Assembly (NCBI RefSeq): GCF_018732085.1
Contig: NZ_CP076103.1
Location: forward strand, 3,038,001 to 3,102,000
Origin: Lysobacter capsici
Lineage (GTDB): Bacteria; Pseudomonadota; Gammaproteobacteria; Xanthomonadales; Xanthomonadaceae
DNA length: 64,000 nt
Direction: 5' to 3'
Below, one piece after another: positions 51,599-60,389 of the stretch. The translations under genes and the position numbers were made by a program. The notes below the pieces were generated by a model. The model had not been told where the DNA came from. It worked only from the letters and a program-made list of their open reading frames with translations, and did not search any database. Each line of letters opens with the position of its first letter. Positions within the stretch are counted from its first letter, which is position 1.

Positions 51599-52849
51599 AT
51601 GAACAGTGGCCGCGGCGCCACCCAGCAATCCAGCGCCCCCTACAACCGCCGCCTCGTGCTGGATTTCATCCGCCAGCATGGCGCGGCCTCGCGCAAGGAC
51701 ATCCAGGAAAAGGTCTCGCTCAGCCCGCAGACCGTCGCCAACATCACCAATGAGCTCGAATCGATCGGCCTGATCGTCTCGCGCCGGCAGAAGGACCTGA
51801 AGACCCGCGGCCAGCCGCCGATCGCCTTCGAGATCAATCCCGACGCCGGCCAGTCCATCGGCATCAGCCTGGAACCGGGCCGCGCCTCGGGCGCGCTGGT
51901 CAACCTGGTCGGCCAGATCGATGCCCGCTGCGAGGTGCAGTTGCAGGGCTGCGATCGCCCGCAGCTGCTGGCCGGCCTGCTGGAACTGGTGGCCAAGCTG
52001 CGCCGGCAGGCCAATGCCCGGCTGTGGGGCATCGGCGTGGCCTTGCCCGGCCCGCTCGGCGACACCGAGCTGAGTTTCGTCGGCCCCACCGCGCTGGAGG
52101 GCTGGAAGGACCTGTCCATCCTCGACCAGTTGCAGGAAGCCACCGGCCTGCCGCTGTTCCACAGTGTCGACAGCGTGGCCGGCGCGCTGGGCGAGACCTT
52201 GTACGGGGTCGCCCGGCACCTGGACAACTTCTTCTACCTGCACCTGAGCATGGGCCTGGGCGGCTCCTTGATCGTCGGCCGCAACAACTACCGCGGCGCC
52301 GACGGCAACGCCACCGAGATCGGCCACGTGCCGGTCGTCCCGGGCGGTACGCCGTGCTATTGCGGCAATCAGGGCTGCCTGGAGCGCTACCTGTCGCTGC
52401 ACTCGCTGGCCGAGGCGCTGGGCCTGGACGACGCGCAGATCCATACCCCGGACCTGCTCGACCGCCTGGACGACGCCGAGGACCAGGCCCTGCAGCAGTG
52501 GTGCCAGCAGGCGTCCCAGCGCCTGCGCGACGCCGTGTGCATGATCGAAAACCTGTTCGACCCGCAGACCATCGTCATCGGCGGATCGGCGCCGCAGAAA
52601 CTGGTGCAGCGCCTGGTCGACCTGGCCCAGCCCTGGCACCGCTCGGTGCGCGGCCGCCCCGCCCCGGAATGGCCGCGGGTGATGATTTCGCAGCGCGAGG
52701 AAGACTGCCTGCTGCTGGGCGCCGCGGTGCTGCCGATCCATGAGCTGCTTTCTCCACGTCTGGAAGGCCTGCAGAAAGACGACCTCGCCGAACTCCAGGC
52801 AGCCGAGCTGCTGGGTCACCGCCCGTTCGCTGGCGGGCGTCGAATTTAA
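51599..52849 (+). CDS. ROK-family transcriptional repressor
   Basis: This 416-residue regulator has an N-terminal winged helix-turn-helix (NRRLVLDFIRQHGAASRKDIQEKVSLSPQTVANITNEL, about 16-55). The sugar-binding ROK domain follows: GIGVALPGPLG, FYLHLSMGLGGSLIVG, and ATEIGHVPVVPGGTPCYCGNQGCLERYLS with the ROK zinc motif CxCGxxGCxE. IGGSAPQ closes the fold. It probably represses the adjacent GH9 gene and the kinase operon until a sugar binds. No Shine-Dalgarno is visible before ATG 51599. Confidence 0.92.
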   Translation: MNSGRGATQQSSAPYNRRLVLDFIRQHGAASRKDIQEKVSLSPQTVANITNELESIGLIVSRRQKDLKTRGQPPIAFEINPDAGQSIGISLEPGRASGALVNLVGQIDARCEVQLQGCDRPQLLAGLLELVAKLRRQANARLWGIGVALPGPLGDTELSFVGPTALEGWKDLSILDQLQEATGLPLFHSVDSVAGALGETLYGVARHLDNFFYLHLSMGLGGSLIVGRNNYRGADGNATEIGHVPVVPGGTPCYCGNQGCLERYLSLHSLAEALGLDDAQIHTPDLLDRLDDAEDQALQQWCQQASQRLRDAVCMIENLFDPQTIVIGGSAPQKLVQRLVDLAQPWHRSVRGRPAPEWPRVMISQREEDCLLLGAAVLPIHELLSPRLEGLQKDDLAELQAAELLGHRPFAGGRRI

Positions 52850-52873
52850 TTAAACTTCCACTGGATATTTTTA

Positions 52874-52903
52874 TTGACGAGGCCGAATCGGGGTGACTAT
52901 AGT
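52874..52903 (+). promoter_or_regulatory. Strong promoter placing the pfkB start at the mRNA 5' end
   Basis: TTGACG (52874-52879), an 18-base spacer and TATAGT (52898-52903) end 8 bases before ATG 52912. Transcription should start at about 52910-52912. The palindrome TTTAATTAAA (52845-52854) lies just upstream. Confidence 0.65.
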
Positions 52904-52911
52904 CGCCCCCC

Positions 52912-53919
52912 ATGAAGCTCGATCAGCCCCAACCCATCCCGCCTCAATTCAGCATCGTCGGCGACGTCAGCGTGGACTTGGTCCTGGGCACGCTGGACGG
53001 CTGGCCCAAGATCGGCACCGAACAATTGCTGCCGCGCAGCGAGCTGCGCGCCGGCGGTTCGGCGGCCAACTCCGCCCTCACGGCCCGGCACCTCGGCCTG
53101 AGCCCGCATCTGATCGGCGCGATCGGCAACGATGACCTGGCGCAGTGGTTGCTGCTGCAGCTTGCAGGCATCCGCGTCGAACTGCAGACCTGCGCCAGCG
53201 ACACCACCATGTCGGTCGGACTGCTGCACGCCGGCGGCGAGCGCACCTTCTTCACCAGTTGCGGGCATCTGCAGCATCTGACGCCCGATTTCGTGCTCAA
53301 GCACCTGCCGCCGGCATCGCCCGGCAGCGTCGTCCTGTTCACCGCCCCGTTCCTGCTGCCGGCCCTGCGCGAATACTTCGGCCAGTTGCTCGCGCAGGCC
53401 TCGGGCAAGGGTTATCAGGTCGCGCTGGACACCGGCTGGCCGCCGGAAGGCTGGACGCCGCAGGTGCACCGTGAAGTCGAAGGCTGGCTGGCCCATTGCG
53501 ACCATCTGCTGGTCAACGAGCTGGAGGCGATGAGCATCGCCGATAGCCAGGACGACGGCCGGAATCCGGACGACAGCGGCGACCTCGACCTCGCCGTGCA
53601 ACGCGTCGCCCGCCTGCTCAAGCCCGGCGCGCATCTGATCGTCAAGCTCGGCGCCGCCGGCGCGCTGGGTCACGTCGACGGCCAGACCACCCGCTACGCC
53701 ACCCAGGCGGTCTCGGACATCTTCGACACCGTCGGCGCCGGCGACAGCTTCAACACCGGTTACCTGGCGGCGCGCCTGAGTCAGGTCGGCACGAACCAGG
53801 CGAGCCTGCGCGACGCGCTCGCCGCCGGTTGCCGCACCGCCAGCGCGATCCTGCCCCGGTTCCCGCGCAAGAGCATCGCCGCCGGCGAACTCTCCCATTG
53901 TCTGCAGCCGCACTCCTGA
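52912..53919 (+). CDS. PfkB-family sugar kinase
   Basis: This 335-residue kinase has the PfkB layout: FSIVGDVSVDLVLG at the start, the substrate loop LRAGGSAANSALTARHLGL, HLLVNELEAMSI, and the C-terminal signature DTVGAGDSFNTGYLAARL with the catalytic aspartate. The substrate cannot be told from sequence; hexose or amino-sugar phosphorylation after import is expected from context. It is first in a kinase-MFS-TonB receptor operon (15 bases to the next gene). No ribosome binding site precedes the ATG, and the promoter lies directly upstream, so the mRNA is probably leaderless. Confidence 0.9.
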   Translation: MKLDQPQPIPPQFSIVGDVSVDLVLGTLDGWPKIGTEQLLPRSELRAGGSAANSALTARHLGLSPHLIGAIGNDDLAQWLLLQLAGIRVELQTCASDTTMSVGLLHAGGERTFFTSCGHLQHLTPDFVLKHLPPASPGSVVLFTAPFLLPALREYFGQLLAQASGKGYQVALDTGWPPEGWTPQVHREVEGWLAHCDHLLVNELEAMSIADSQDDGRNPDDSGDLDLAVQRVARLLKPGAHLIVKLGAAGALGHVDGQTTRYATQAVSDIFDTVGAGDSFNTGYLAARLSQVGTNQASLRDALAAGCRTASAILPRFPRKSIAAGELSHCLQPHS

Positions 53920-53934
53920 CCCGAAGGCACGACC

Positions 53935-55152
53935 ATGAAGCAGCGGCCGATGATCGTCAGTTACATCCTCCTGATCTGGTTCGCGATTTCCTTCATCACC
54001 AACCTGATCGGGCCGCTGATGCCCATCGCCATCGAGGACTTCAAGCTGAGCCTGACCATGGCCGGCTTCATGCCGTTCTCGTTCTTCCTGGCCTACGGCC
54101 TGATCTCGATTCCGGGCGGCATCCTGATCGAAGTGCGCGGCACCCGTTTCACTCTGTTTGCCGCGTTCGCGCTGAACTTCATCGGCGCCCTCGCGATCGC
54201 GGTGATGCCGGGCTACGTCTCGGTGGTGGCCGGCTTGTTCGTCATCGGCTTGGGGATGGCCCTGTTGCAGGTGGTGATCAATCCGCTGATGCGCGTGGCC
54301 GCCGGCGAGGAGCACTTCGCTTTCTTCTCGGTGATGGCGCAACTGGTGTTCGGCCTGGCCTCGTTCCTCAGTCCGCTGGCGTTCCGGCTGTACATGCAGC
54401 GCCCGGGCATTGAAGGACAGCCGCTGGCGTGGCTGACGTTCTATTGGTTCTTCAGCGCCGCCTTCGTGCTGCTGGCGCTGCTCAATTACAGACTGCCGCT
54501 GCCGGCGGTGGAACTGAAGGAAGACGAACGCGCGGGCAGTCGCGAGGCCTACCTCAGCCTGCTGCGGCGCCGCGATGTGCGCCTGTTCTTCCTGGCCATC
54601 GTCGCCTATGTCGGCACCGAGCAGTCGCTCGCCAACTGGATGTCGCAGTTCCTGCACAGCTACCACGGCATGTCGGCCACCGAGCAAGGCGCCATCGCCG
54701 TCAGCCGTTTCTGGGGCTTGATGTCGCTGGGCTGCCTGGTCGGCCTGGGCCTGCTGAAGCTGCTGGATTCGAAACTGGTGCTGGCGATCTTTTCGGCGCT
54801 GGCGATCGGCTGCCTTGGCCTCGCGCTGTTCGGCTCTGCGGACCTGTCGTTGCTGGCTTTTCCAGCCGCGGGATTTTTCCTGTCGGTGATGTTCTCGGTG
54901 ATCTTCTCGCTGGGATTGAATTCGGTCACCCAGCACCACGGCGCGTTCTCGGGAATCCTGTGCAGCGGCATTCTCGGCGGCGCCGTCGTGCCGCTGCTGA
55001 TCGGATTCGTCGCCGATCACTGGGGCCTGCGCGTGGGCCTGTCGCTGGTCTTCATTCCGCTGCTCTACATCCTCAGCGTCAGCGCCTGGGCCAGGCCGCT
55101 GGTGCGCAACCAAACGCTGTACTCCACGAAGAACACTCCCGCCTCGCCCTGA
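53935..55152 (+). CDS. MFS sugar transporter, FucP/GlcP-like
   Basis: This 405-residue protein has about twelve transmembrane helices. The opening (YILLIWFAISFITNLIGPLMPIAIEDFKLSLTMAGFMPFSFFLAYGLISIPGG) and the LLQVVINPLMRVAAGEEHFAFFSVMAQLVFGLASFLSPLAF segment match the FucP group of sugar:proton symporters, including the N-P-L turn in TM5. It would import the sugar released by the GH9 enzyme across the inner membrane. It lies 15 bases after pfkB and 67 before the TonB receptor. Confidence 0.9.
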   Translation: MKQRPMIVSYILLIWFAISFITNLIGPLMPIAIEDFKLSLTMAGFMPFSFFLAYGLISIPGGILIEVRGTRFTLFAAFALNFIGALAIAVMPGYVSVVAGLFVIGLGMALLQVVINPLMRVAAGEEHFAFFSVMAQLVFGLASFLSPLAFRLYMQRPGIEGQPLAWLTFYWFFSAAFVLLALLNYRLPLPAVELKEDERAGSREAYLSLLRRRDVRLFFLAIVAYVGTEQSLANWMSQFLHSYHGMSATEQGAIAVSRFWGLMSLGCLVGLGLLKLLDSKLVLAIFSALAIGCLGLALFGSADLSLLAFPAAGFFLSVMFSVIFSLGLNSVTQHHGAFSGILCSGILGGAVVPLLIGFVADHWGLRVGLSLVFIPLLYILSVSAWARPLVRNQTLYSTKNTPASP

Positions 55153-55219
55153 TCGGGCAACCGCACCAGCCACTGCGCGGGTCCGCCGGCCCGAGTCGCG
55201 TACAACCAGGAGCCAATCC

Positions 55220-57904
55220 ATGAAAAAGCATCCCAGCGATGTTCGACCGACCGGCATCGCCGTCGCGGTGGCCGCGGTATTGATCAGTTGCGCGGCCGTG
55301 CCGGTCATGGCGCAGACCAGTACGACCCAGAACGACACGCAGGTCAACGGTGAGCAGGCCAAGGCCGGCGAAGCCAAGACCACGCTCGAAACCGTGCATG
55401 TTTCCGCCACCCGCATCGAATCGGATCTGTTGAAAACGCCGGTGACCGTCACCGCCGTCAATCAGGAAGCGCTGACCCGCGAAGGCATCCGCGACGTGCG
55501 CGGCCTGTCGGGCAAGATGCCGAATGTGCAGATCGCCTCCGGCCCGGATTCCGGCGTGCAGGTCAGCATCCGCGGCATCGGCGCGAACAACTTCACCGAG
55601 ATCGGCGACCCGGCCGTGGGCCTGCACGTGGCCGGCCTGTACTCGCCGCGTCCGCAAGGCGCGCTGGCGCTGATGTTCGACGTCGACCAGGTCGAAGTTT
55701 TGCGCGGCCCGCAAGGCACGCTGTTCGGCCGCAATTCCACCGGCGGCAGCATCAACATCATCCCGGCCAAGCCGCGCTTCGATTCCACCTTCGGCAGCGC
55801 CGAACTCGACGTGGGCAGCTACAACCTGCGCCAGCTCAACCTGATCCAGAACATCGCGGTGAACGATCGCTTCGCCCTGCGCCTGTCCGCGACCAAGGTC
55901 GAGCGCGACGGCTGGATCGACCAGAAGCAGGACTTCACCGACGTCGACATCCCCGAGCGCGGCTTCATCGCCGACGGCATCCCGGACGTGGACCAGCGTC
56001 GCAACCGCAAGGTCGGCCGCGACGAGTATTACTACAACCGCGACGAATGGGCCGCGCGCATCGCCGCGCGCTTCGCCTTCACCGACAACGTCGAGTGGCT
56101 GCTGGCCTACGAGAAATTCCAGAACTCCGGCGCCGGCCAGGTCGGACTGAAGGACTGCAAGCAGGCGGCCGGCACCCGCTTCGCCTGCGAGGGCGGCAAG
56201 TGGGACGTGAAGATCAACGTGCCCGGCAAGACCGACATGTCGATCGACACCGTGCGCTCCAACCTCAACTGGTTTCTCAGCGACAGCAACAGCCTCGAAT
56301 ACAGCGTGGCCTTCGCCACCCAGAAGCGCTCGCAGATCGCCGACGACGACGGCGGCTATCACGAGATCCCGTCGCAGGTGACCGCGACCTTGCCGGTGCC
56401 GCACGAAGGCGACTGGGGCGTGTGGCCGGTGCGCGACAACACCTCGATCACTCTGGACTCGAAGTACAAATCGGTCGTGCACGAACTGCAGTTCAAGCAT
56501 CAGGGCGAACGCCTGAAGCTGGTATCGGGCCTGTTCTGGATGCACGAGAAGAACTCGATCGACTATGCGCAAGAGCTGCTGGTGAACGCGCCGTTCGGTT
56601 ACCCGATCAGCCAGTTCTACCACCAGCCCGATCGCCAGATCGACGCCAAGGCGATCTTCTCCCAGGCCGACTGGCGCTTCGCCCCGACCTGGACCTTGAC
56701 CGCGGGCGCGCGCTACAGCCGCGACGAAAAGACCGACCGCGGCGGCCAGGTGTACGGCGGCTGGGATACCGAATCGACCGCTTACTACAACGGCCTGTAC
56801 GACCCGGGCACGCCGGGCGAGCCGGGCTTTCGTCCCCATAACGGCCGCGACCTGACCGAACGCATGGGGCCGTTCGGCGGTATCGACGCCTACAAGCTGT
56901 GGGGGCCGCCGGCGGAGAACGAACACTCCGAATCCTGGCGCAAGGTCACCTGGCGCCTGGGCCTGACCAAGGACCTGTCCGACGACGAAATCCTGTTCAC
57001 CTCGCTGTCGACCGGCTACAAGGCCGGCGGCTTCGGCGACAAGGACGACAAATGCGGCGGCAAGGTCTGCATCGACGGCCCGGCCGGCCCGCAGTATACC
57101 TTCTTCCCGTACGAGCCCGAAACCGTCACCAACTTCGAGGTCGGCTACAAGGGCCTGCTGCTGGACAAGCGCCTGAGCCTGTCGGTCACCGCGTTCTACA
57201 GCCGCTACAAGGACATGCAGGTGACCGGTGACTTCTTCGCCGCCAAGGTGCATGTCAACGAACCCTGCCCGGACTTCGACCCGACCTGCGACGTGATCAA
57301 GAAGTGGCAGACCGTCAACGTCGGCACGGTGAACATCCCGGGCGTCGAGGTGGAAGTGGACTACCTGCCCACGGCGAATACGCGTATCGGCGGCTTCTTC
57401 TCCTACATCAACAGCAAGATCAAGGACTACCCCACCTTCAGCGACGAATGGAACTGCGGCGTGCGCGAAGAATTCGGCGCCCCGCCCTGCCCGCCGCCGT
57501 ACAGCGGTCCCGATCCCACCCTGGCCGGCCGCCAGATCTACGACATCACCGGCCACCATCTGCCGCTGACCCCGAAATTCACCGCCGGCGTCAACGTCTC
57601 CCACACCTTCAAGTTCGGCAACGGCTATGAGCTGGTGCCCTGGCTCAGCGTGAAGTGGCAGGACAAGATGTACTTCACCCTGCGCAACCTCGACAACCCG
57701 CATGTCTCCGACGCGCAGGAGGCCTATACGACGGTCGATGCCAGCCTGAGTCTGCAATCGCCTTCGTTCTGGCGCACCGAGCTGTACGTGCTCAACGCCA
57801 CCGACAAGATGACCAAGAACTGGGCCGACGACGCCGGTGGCTTCATCCGCGGCTACTGGAACGATCCGCGCACGGTGGGTCTGCGGGTTCGCTTCGACTA
57901 TTGA
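55220..57904 (+). CDS. TonB-dependent outer-membrane receptor
   Basis: This 894-residue receptor has a signal peptide (residues 1-31, ending PVMAQT). A TonB box region ETVHVSATR and the plug follow: TPVTVTAVNQEAL, SGKMPNVQIASG, VSIRGIGANNF and VEVLRGPQGTLFGRNSTGGSINIIPAKP. The barrel follows with a long final strand region ending VGLRVRFDY, the expected terminal aromatic. It is like the catecholate-type receptors widely used for glycans in Xanthomonadaceae. Placement after kinase and MFS genes suggests oligosaccharide import into the periplasm. The stop is followed by a loose inverted repeat (CGCGCCAA and TTGGCGCG). Confidence 0.92.
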   Translation: MKKHPSDVRPTGIAVAVAAVLISCAAVPVMAQTSTTQNDTQVNGEQAKAGEAKTTLETVHVSATRIESDLLKTPVTVTAVNQEALTREGIRDVRGLSGKMPNVQIASGPDSGVQVSIRGIGANNFTEIGDPAVGLHVAGLYSPRPQGALALMFDVDQVEVLRGPQGTLFGRNSTGGSINIIPAKPRFDSTFGSAELDVGSYNLRQLNLIQNIAVNDRFALRLSATKVERDGWIDQKQDFTDVDIPERGFIADGIPDVDQRRNRKVGRDEYYYNRDEWAARIAARFAFTDNVEWLLAYEKFQNSGAGQVGLKDCKQAAGTRFACEGGKWDVKINVPGKTDMSIDTVRSNLNWFLSDSNSLEYSVAFATQKRSQIADDDGGYHEIPSQVTATLPVPHEGDWGVWPVRDNTSITLDSKYKSVVHELQFKHQGERLKLVSGLFWMHEKNSIDYAQELLVNAPFGYPISQFYHQPDRQIDAKAIFSQADWRFAPTWTLTAGARYSRDEKTDRGGQVYGGWDTESTAYYNGLYDPGTPGEPGFRPHNGRDLTERMGPFGGIDAYKLWGPPAENEHSESWRKVTWRLGLTKDLSDDEILFTSLSTGYKAGGFGDKDDKCGGKVCIDGPAGPQYTFFPYEPETVTNFEVGYKGLLLDKRLSLSVTAFYSRYKDMQVTGDFFAAKVHVNEPCPDFDPTCDVIKKWQTVNVGTVNIPGVEVEVDYLPTANTRIGGFFSYINSKIKDYPTFSDEWNCGVREEFGAPPCPPPYSGPDPTLAGRQIYDITGHHLPLTPKFTAGVNVSHTFKFGNGYELVPWLSVKWQDKMYFTLRNLDNPHVSDAQEAYTTVDASLSLQSPSFWRTELYVLNATDKMTKNWADDAGGFIRGYWNDPRTVGLRVRFDY

Positions 57905-58110
57905 TGCCTTCATTGCGGCGCGCCAAGTCCTTCTTTCTTTGCGGGAGAGGGATTTGGCGCGGCCGTTGATGCCGTTGATGCCGCTGCGGCCGGGTGACCT
58001 CATGCGTGCCGGCGCATCCTCGTCGCAATGAGCTCACGACCGTCCTCGCCGGACGAATTGGCGGCGAAGGCCGGCCGTGGGCCTGGCTCGGTCGCATCGC
58101 AACCTCGAAT

Positions 58111-58154
58111 TACACCCGGATCTTATTGACATCATTTTATACCCGGGTATTATT
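58111..58154 (+). promoter_or_regulatory. Promoter with tandem operator-like repeats before DUF2239 gene
   Basis: The promoter is TTGACA (58126-58131), 16 bases, TATTAT (58148-58153). TACACCCGGATCTTATT (58111-58127) and TATACCCGGGTATTATT (58138-58154) match at 14 of 17 positions. The second contains the perfect palindrome ATACCCGGGTAT (58139-58150) lying over the -10. A protein binding both copies would block the promoter. Confidence 0.65.
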
Positions 58155-58180
58155 CGGCAACCTCCCGCAAGCCCAAGCCC

Positions 58181-58798
58181 ATGCCCCGCTCCCTCACCTA
58201 CACCGGCTTCGACGGCCACCGCCGCGTCACCACCGGCGCGCTGTCGGACGTGGCCATCGCGATCAAGCACGCGAGCGAGGCCGGCCAGCCCGGTCCGCTG
58301 CTGATCTTCGACGACGCCACCGGCCGCTCGATCGATGTGAACCTGCAAGGGTCGGACGCCGCGGTGCGGGCGCGATTGGCGAAACTCGACGCCGCCGCGA
58401 ACTGCGCGAACGACGCGGACCCCGCCTCCGAAACGCCTTCGGAACCCGAGCCCGCGCGCGGCCGCGGACGCCCCAGGCTCGGCGTAGTAGCGCGCGAAGT
58501 CACCCTGCTCCCGCGACACTGGGATTGGCTGGCGACCCAGCCCGGCGGCGCCTCGGTCGCGCTGCGCAAACTGGTCGAACAGGCGCGCCGCTCGCACGAT
58601 GCGGACGATCGCCGTCGCCGCGCGCACGAACGCGCCTATCACTTCATGTCCGCCCTCGCCGGCGACTTGCCGGGTTACGAAGAAGCCACGCGCGCTGTGT
58701 TCGCCGACGACCGGGCGCGACTGCGCGTGCTGATCGCGTATTGGCCCGAGGACGTACGCGAACACGCGTTGATGTTGGCTGCCCACGAAGAAGCGTGA
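58181..58798 (+). CDS. DUF2239 family protein, putative regulator
   Basis: This 205-residue protein opens RSLTYTGFDGHRRVTTGALSDVAIAIK and LLIFDDATGRSIDVNLQG. The conserved DUF2239 core follows at about 93-130: GRGRPRLGVVAREVTLLPRHWDWLATQPGGASVALRKLVEQARR. That core looks like a helix-strand DNA-binding element (GRGRPRLG is AT-hook-like), followed by acidic helical sequence. The function of the family is not established. Repeats over its own promoter suggest autoregulation, which is inference. The start at ATG 58181 lacks a clear Shine-Dalgarno, and the leader is about 20 bases. Confidence 0.85.
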   Translation: MPRSLTYTGFDGHRRVTTGALSDVAIAIKHASEAGQPGPLLIFDDATGRSIDVNLQGSDAAVRARLAKLDAAANCANDADPASETPSEPEPARGRGRPRLGVVAREVTLLPRHWDWLATQPGGASVALRKLVEQARRSHDADDRRRRAHERAYHFMSALAGDLPGYEEATRAVFADDRARLRVLIAYWPEDVREHALMLAAHEEA

Positions 58799-58997
58799 AC
58801 CGCCAGGCGCGACTCACGCTCAAGCATCGCTACGGAACGACCGCAAGACACCAACGCTGAACGCCGACGGCGCGCATCGATCCGCGCCTGACGCACGCCT
58901 GCGCGCCGATCCCGGACGCGTCCACGCCCGATTCCAATCCCTTGTCCTCCCGGCGCCGACCCGCGCCGGGCCGGACCTTGTCGCCCCGAGGTTGCCA

Positions 58998-60389
58998 ATG
59001 TCGCTCCCGAACGCCGCCGCCAACGCCGATCCGATTGCAGCCGCGCAACCGTCGCCGCTGTGGAAAACCTATCTGCTGATCCTGCTGCCGATGATGGCGA
59101 CCAATCTGCTGCAAGCCGCGTCGGGCACCGCCGACGGCATTTACCTGGGTCGCATGCTCGGCGCCGACGCGCTCGCCGCGGTGTCGTGCTTCTTCCCGAT
59201 CTTCTTCGTCCTGCTCGCGGTGGTGATCGGACTGAGTTCCGGCGCGACGGTTCTGATCGGCCAGGCATGGGGCGCGCGCGAGCCGGACAAGGTGCATGCC
59301 GTGGCCGGCACCGCGCTCGTCTTGATGCTGTGCGCCGGTCTCCTCATCGGCGTAACCGGCGGAATCTTCGCGCCGCAACTGATGCGCGCGCTGGCGACGC
59401 CTTCGAATATCGAAGCCGAAGCGATCGCCTACGCGCGGGTCATGCTGTTCGGCCTGCCGTTGCTGTTCGCCTTGTGGCTGCTGACCTCGATGAGTCGCGG
59501 CGTCGGCGATGCGATCAGTCCGCTGTGGGCGCTCGCACTGACCACGGTGGTCGCCCTGCTATGCACGCCGGCCTTCATTCGCGGCTGGTTCGGCCTGCCT
59601 AAACTCGGTGTGAGCAGCGCCGCGGTGTCGAACCTGATCGCCTGCGCGATCGCGTTGGCCTGGATGCTGTCGCATTGGCGCAAGCGCGCGCATCCCCTGG
59701 CGCCGAACGCGCAACGGCTGAGACAGCTACGCCTCGATCCGCGTATCGCCGTCGCGATGCTGCGCATCGGTCTGCCGTCGATGCTGCAGATGTTGACCAT
59801 GGCCGCGGCCGAAATCGTCTTGCTGGGACTGGTCAACCGCCATGGTTCGCACGCGACCGCCGCGTACGGCGCGGTCAATCAATTGATGAGCTGGCTGCAG
59901 TTGCCGGCGATGTCGGTCGGCATCACCGCGACGATTCTGGCGTCGCATGCGATCGGCGGCGGCCGCGCTTCGCGGCTCGGCGCGATCGTGCGCACCGGCC
60001 TGGCGTTGAATCTCGCGCTCACCGGCGCCTGCATCCTCGCGGTGTATGCGCTGGCACCGACGGTGATCGGCTGGTTCCTCGTCGATGCCCCCGTGATCGA
60101 ACAGGCGTTGCGCCTGCTGCGCATCGTCGCCTGGAGCGTGATCCTGCTGGGCCTGGCCAACGTATTGACCGGTGTGATGCGCGCCAGCGGTGTCGTGGCG
60201 GTGCCGACCGGTTTGGCGATGCTCGCGATTGTCGGCATGGAACTGCCGTTGGCGTATTGGCTGGACGCTCGCATCGGCCTGAGCGGCATCTGGTGGGCAT
60301 ACGCGACGACCTTCGCCGTGCTGTTGATGCTGCACAGCGGCTATTACTTGCTGGTGTGGCGGCGGCGCGATGTGCGCACGTTGGTGTGA
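58998..60389 (+). CDS. MATE-family efflux transporter
   Basis: This 463-residue protein has about twelve helices in two related halves. The first half shows LLILLPMMATNLLQAASGTADGIYLGRMLGADALAAVSCFFPIFFVL and GATVLIGQAWGAREPDKVHAVAGTAL. The second shows MLRIGLPSMLQMLTMAAAEIVLLGLVNRHGSHATAAYGAVNQL. These fit MATE exporters, which expel drugs or metabolites with Na+ or H+. ATG 58998 is preferred over TTG 58992. It is 199 bases after DUF2239. Confidence 0.92.
   Translation: MSLPNAAANADPIAAAQPSPLWKTYLLILLPMMATNLLQAASGTADGIYLGRMLGADALAAVSCFFPIFFVLLAVVIGLSSGATVLIGQAWGAREPDKVHAVAGTALVLMLCAGLLIGVTGGIFAPQLMRALATPSNIEAEAIAYARVMLFGLPLLFALWLLTSMSRGVGDAISPLWALALTTVVALLCTPAFIRGWFGLPKLGVSSAAVSNLIACAIALAWMLSHWRKRAHPLAPNAQRLRQLRLDPRIAVAMLRIGLPSMLQMLTMAAAEIVLLGLVNRHGSHATAAYGAVNQLMSWLQLPAMSVGITATILASHAIGGGRASRLGAIVRTGLALNLALTGACILAVYALAPTVIGWFLVDAPVIEQALRLLRIVAWSVILLGLANVLTGVMRASGVVAVPTGLAMLAIVGMELPLAYWLDARIGLSGIWWAYATTFAVLLMLHSGYYLLVWRRRDVRTLV

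Noticed and set aside
57930..57970. CGCGCCAA/TTGGCGCG repeat after the TonB receptor as a terminator
   Set aside because: The loop is over 20 bases and no T tract follows, so termination is not supported.
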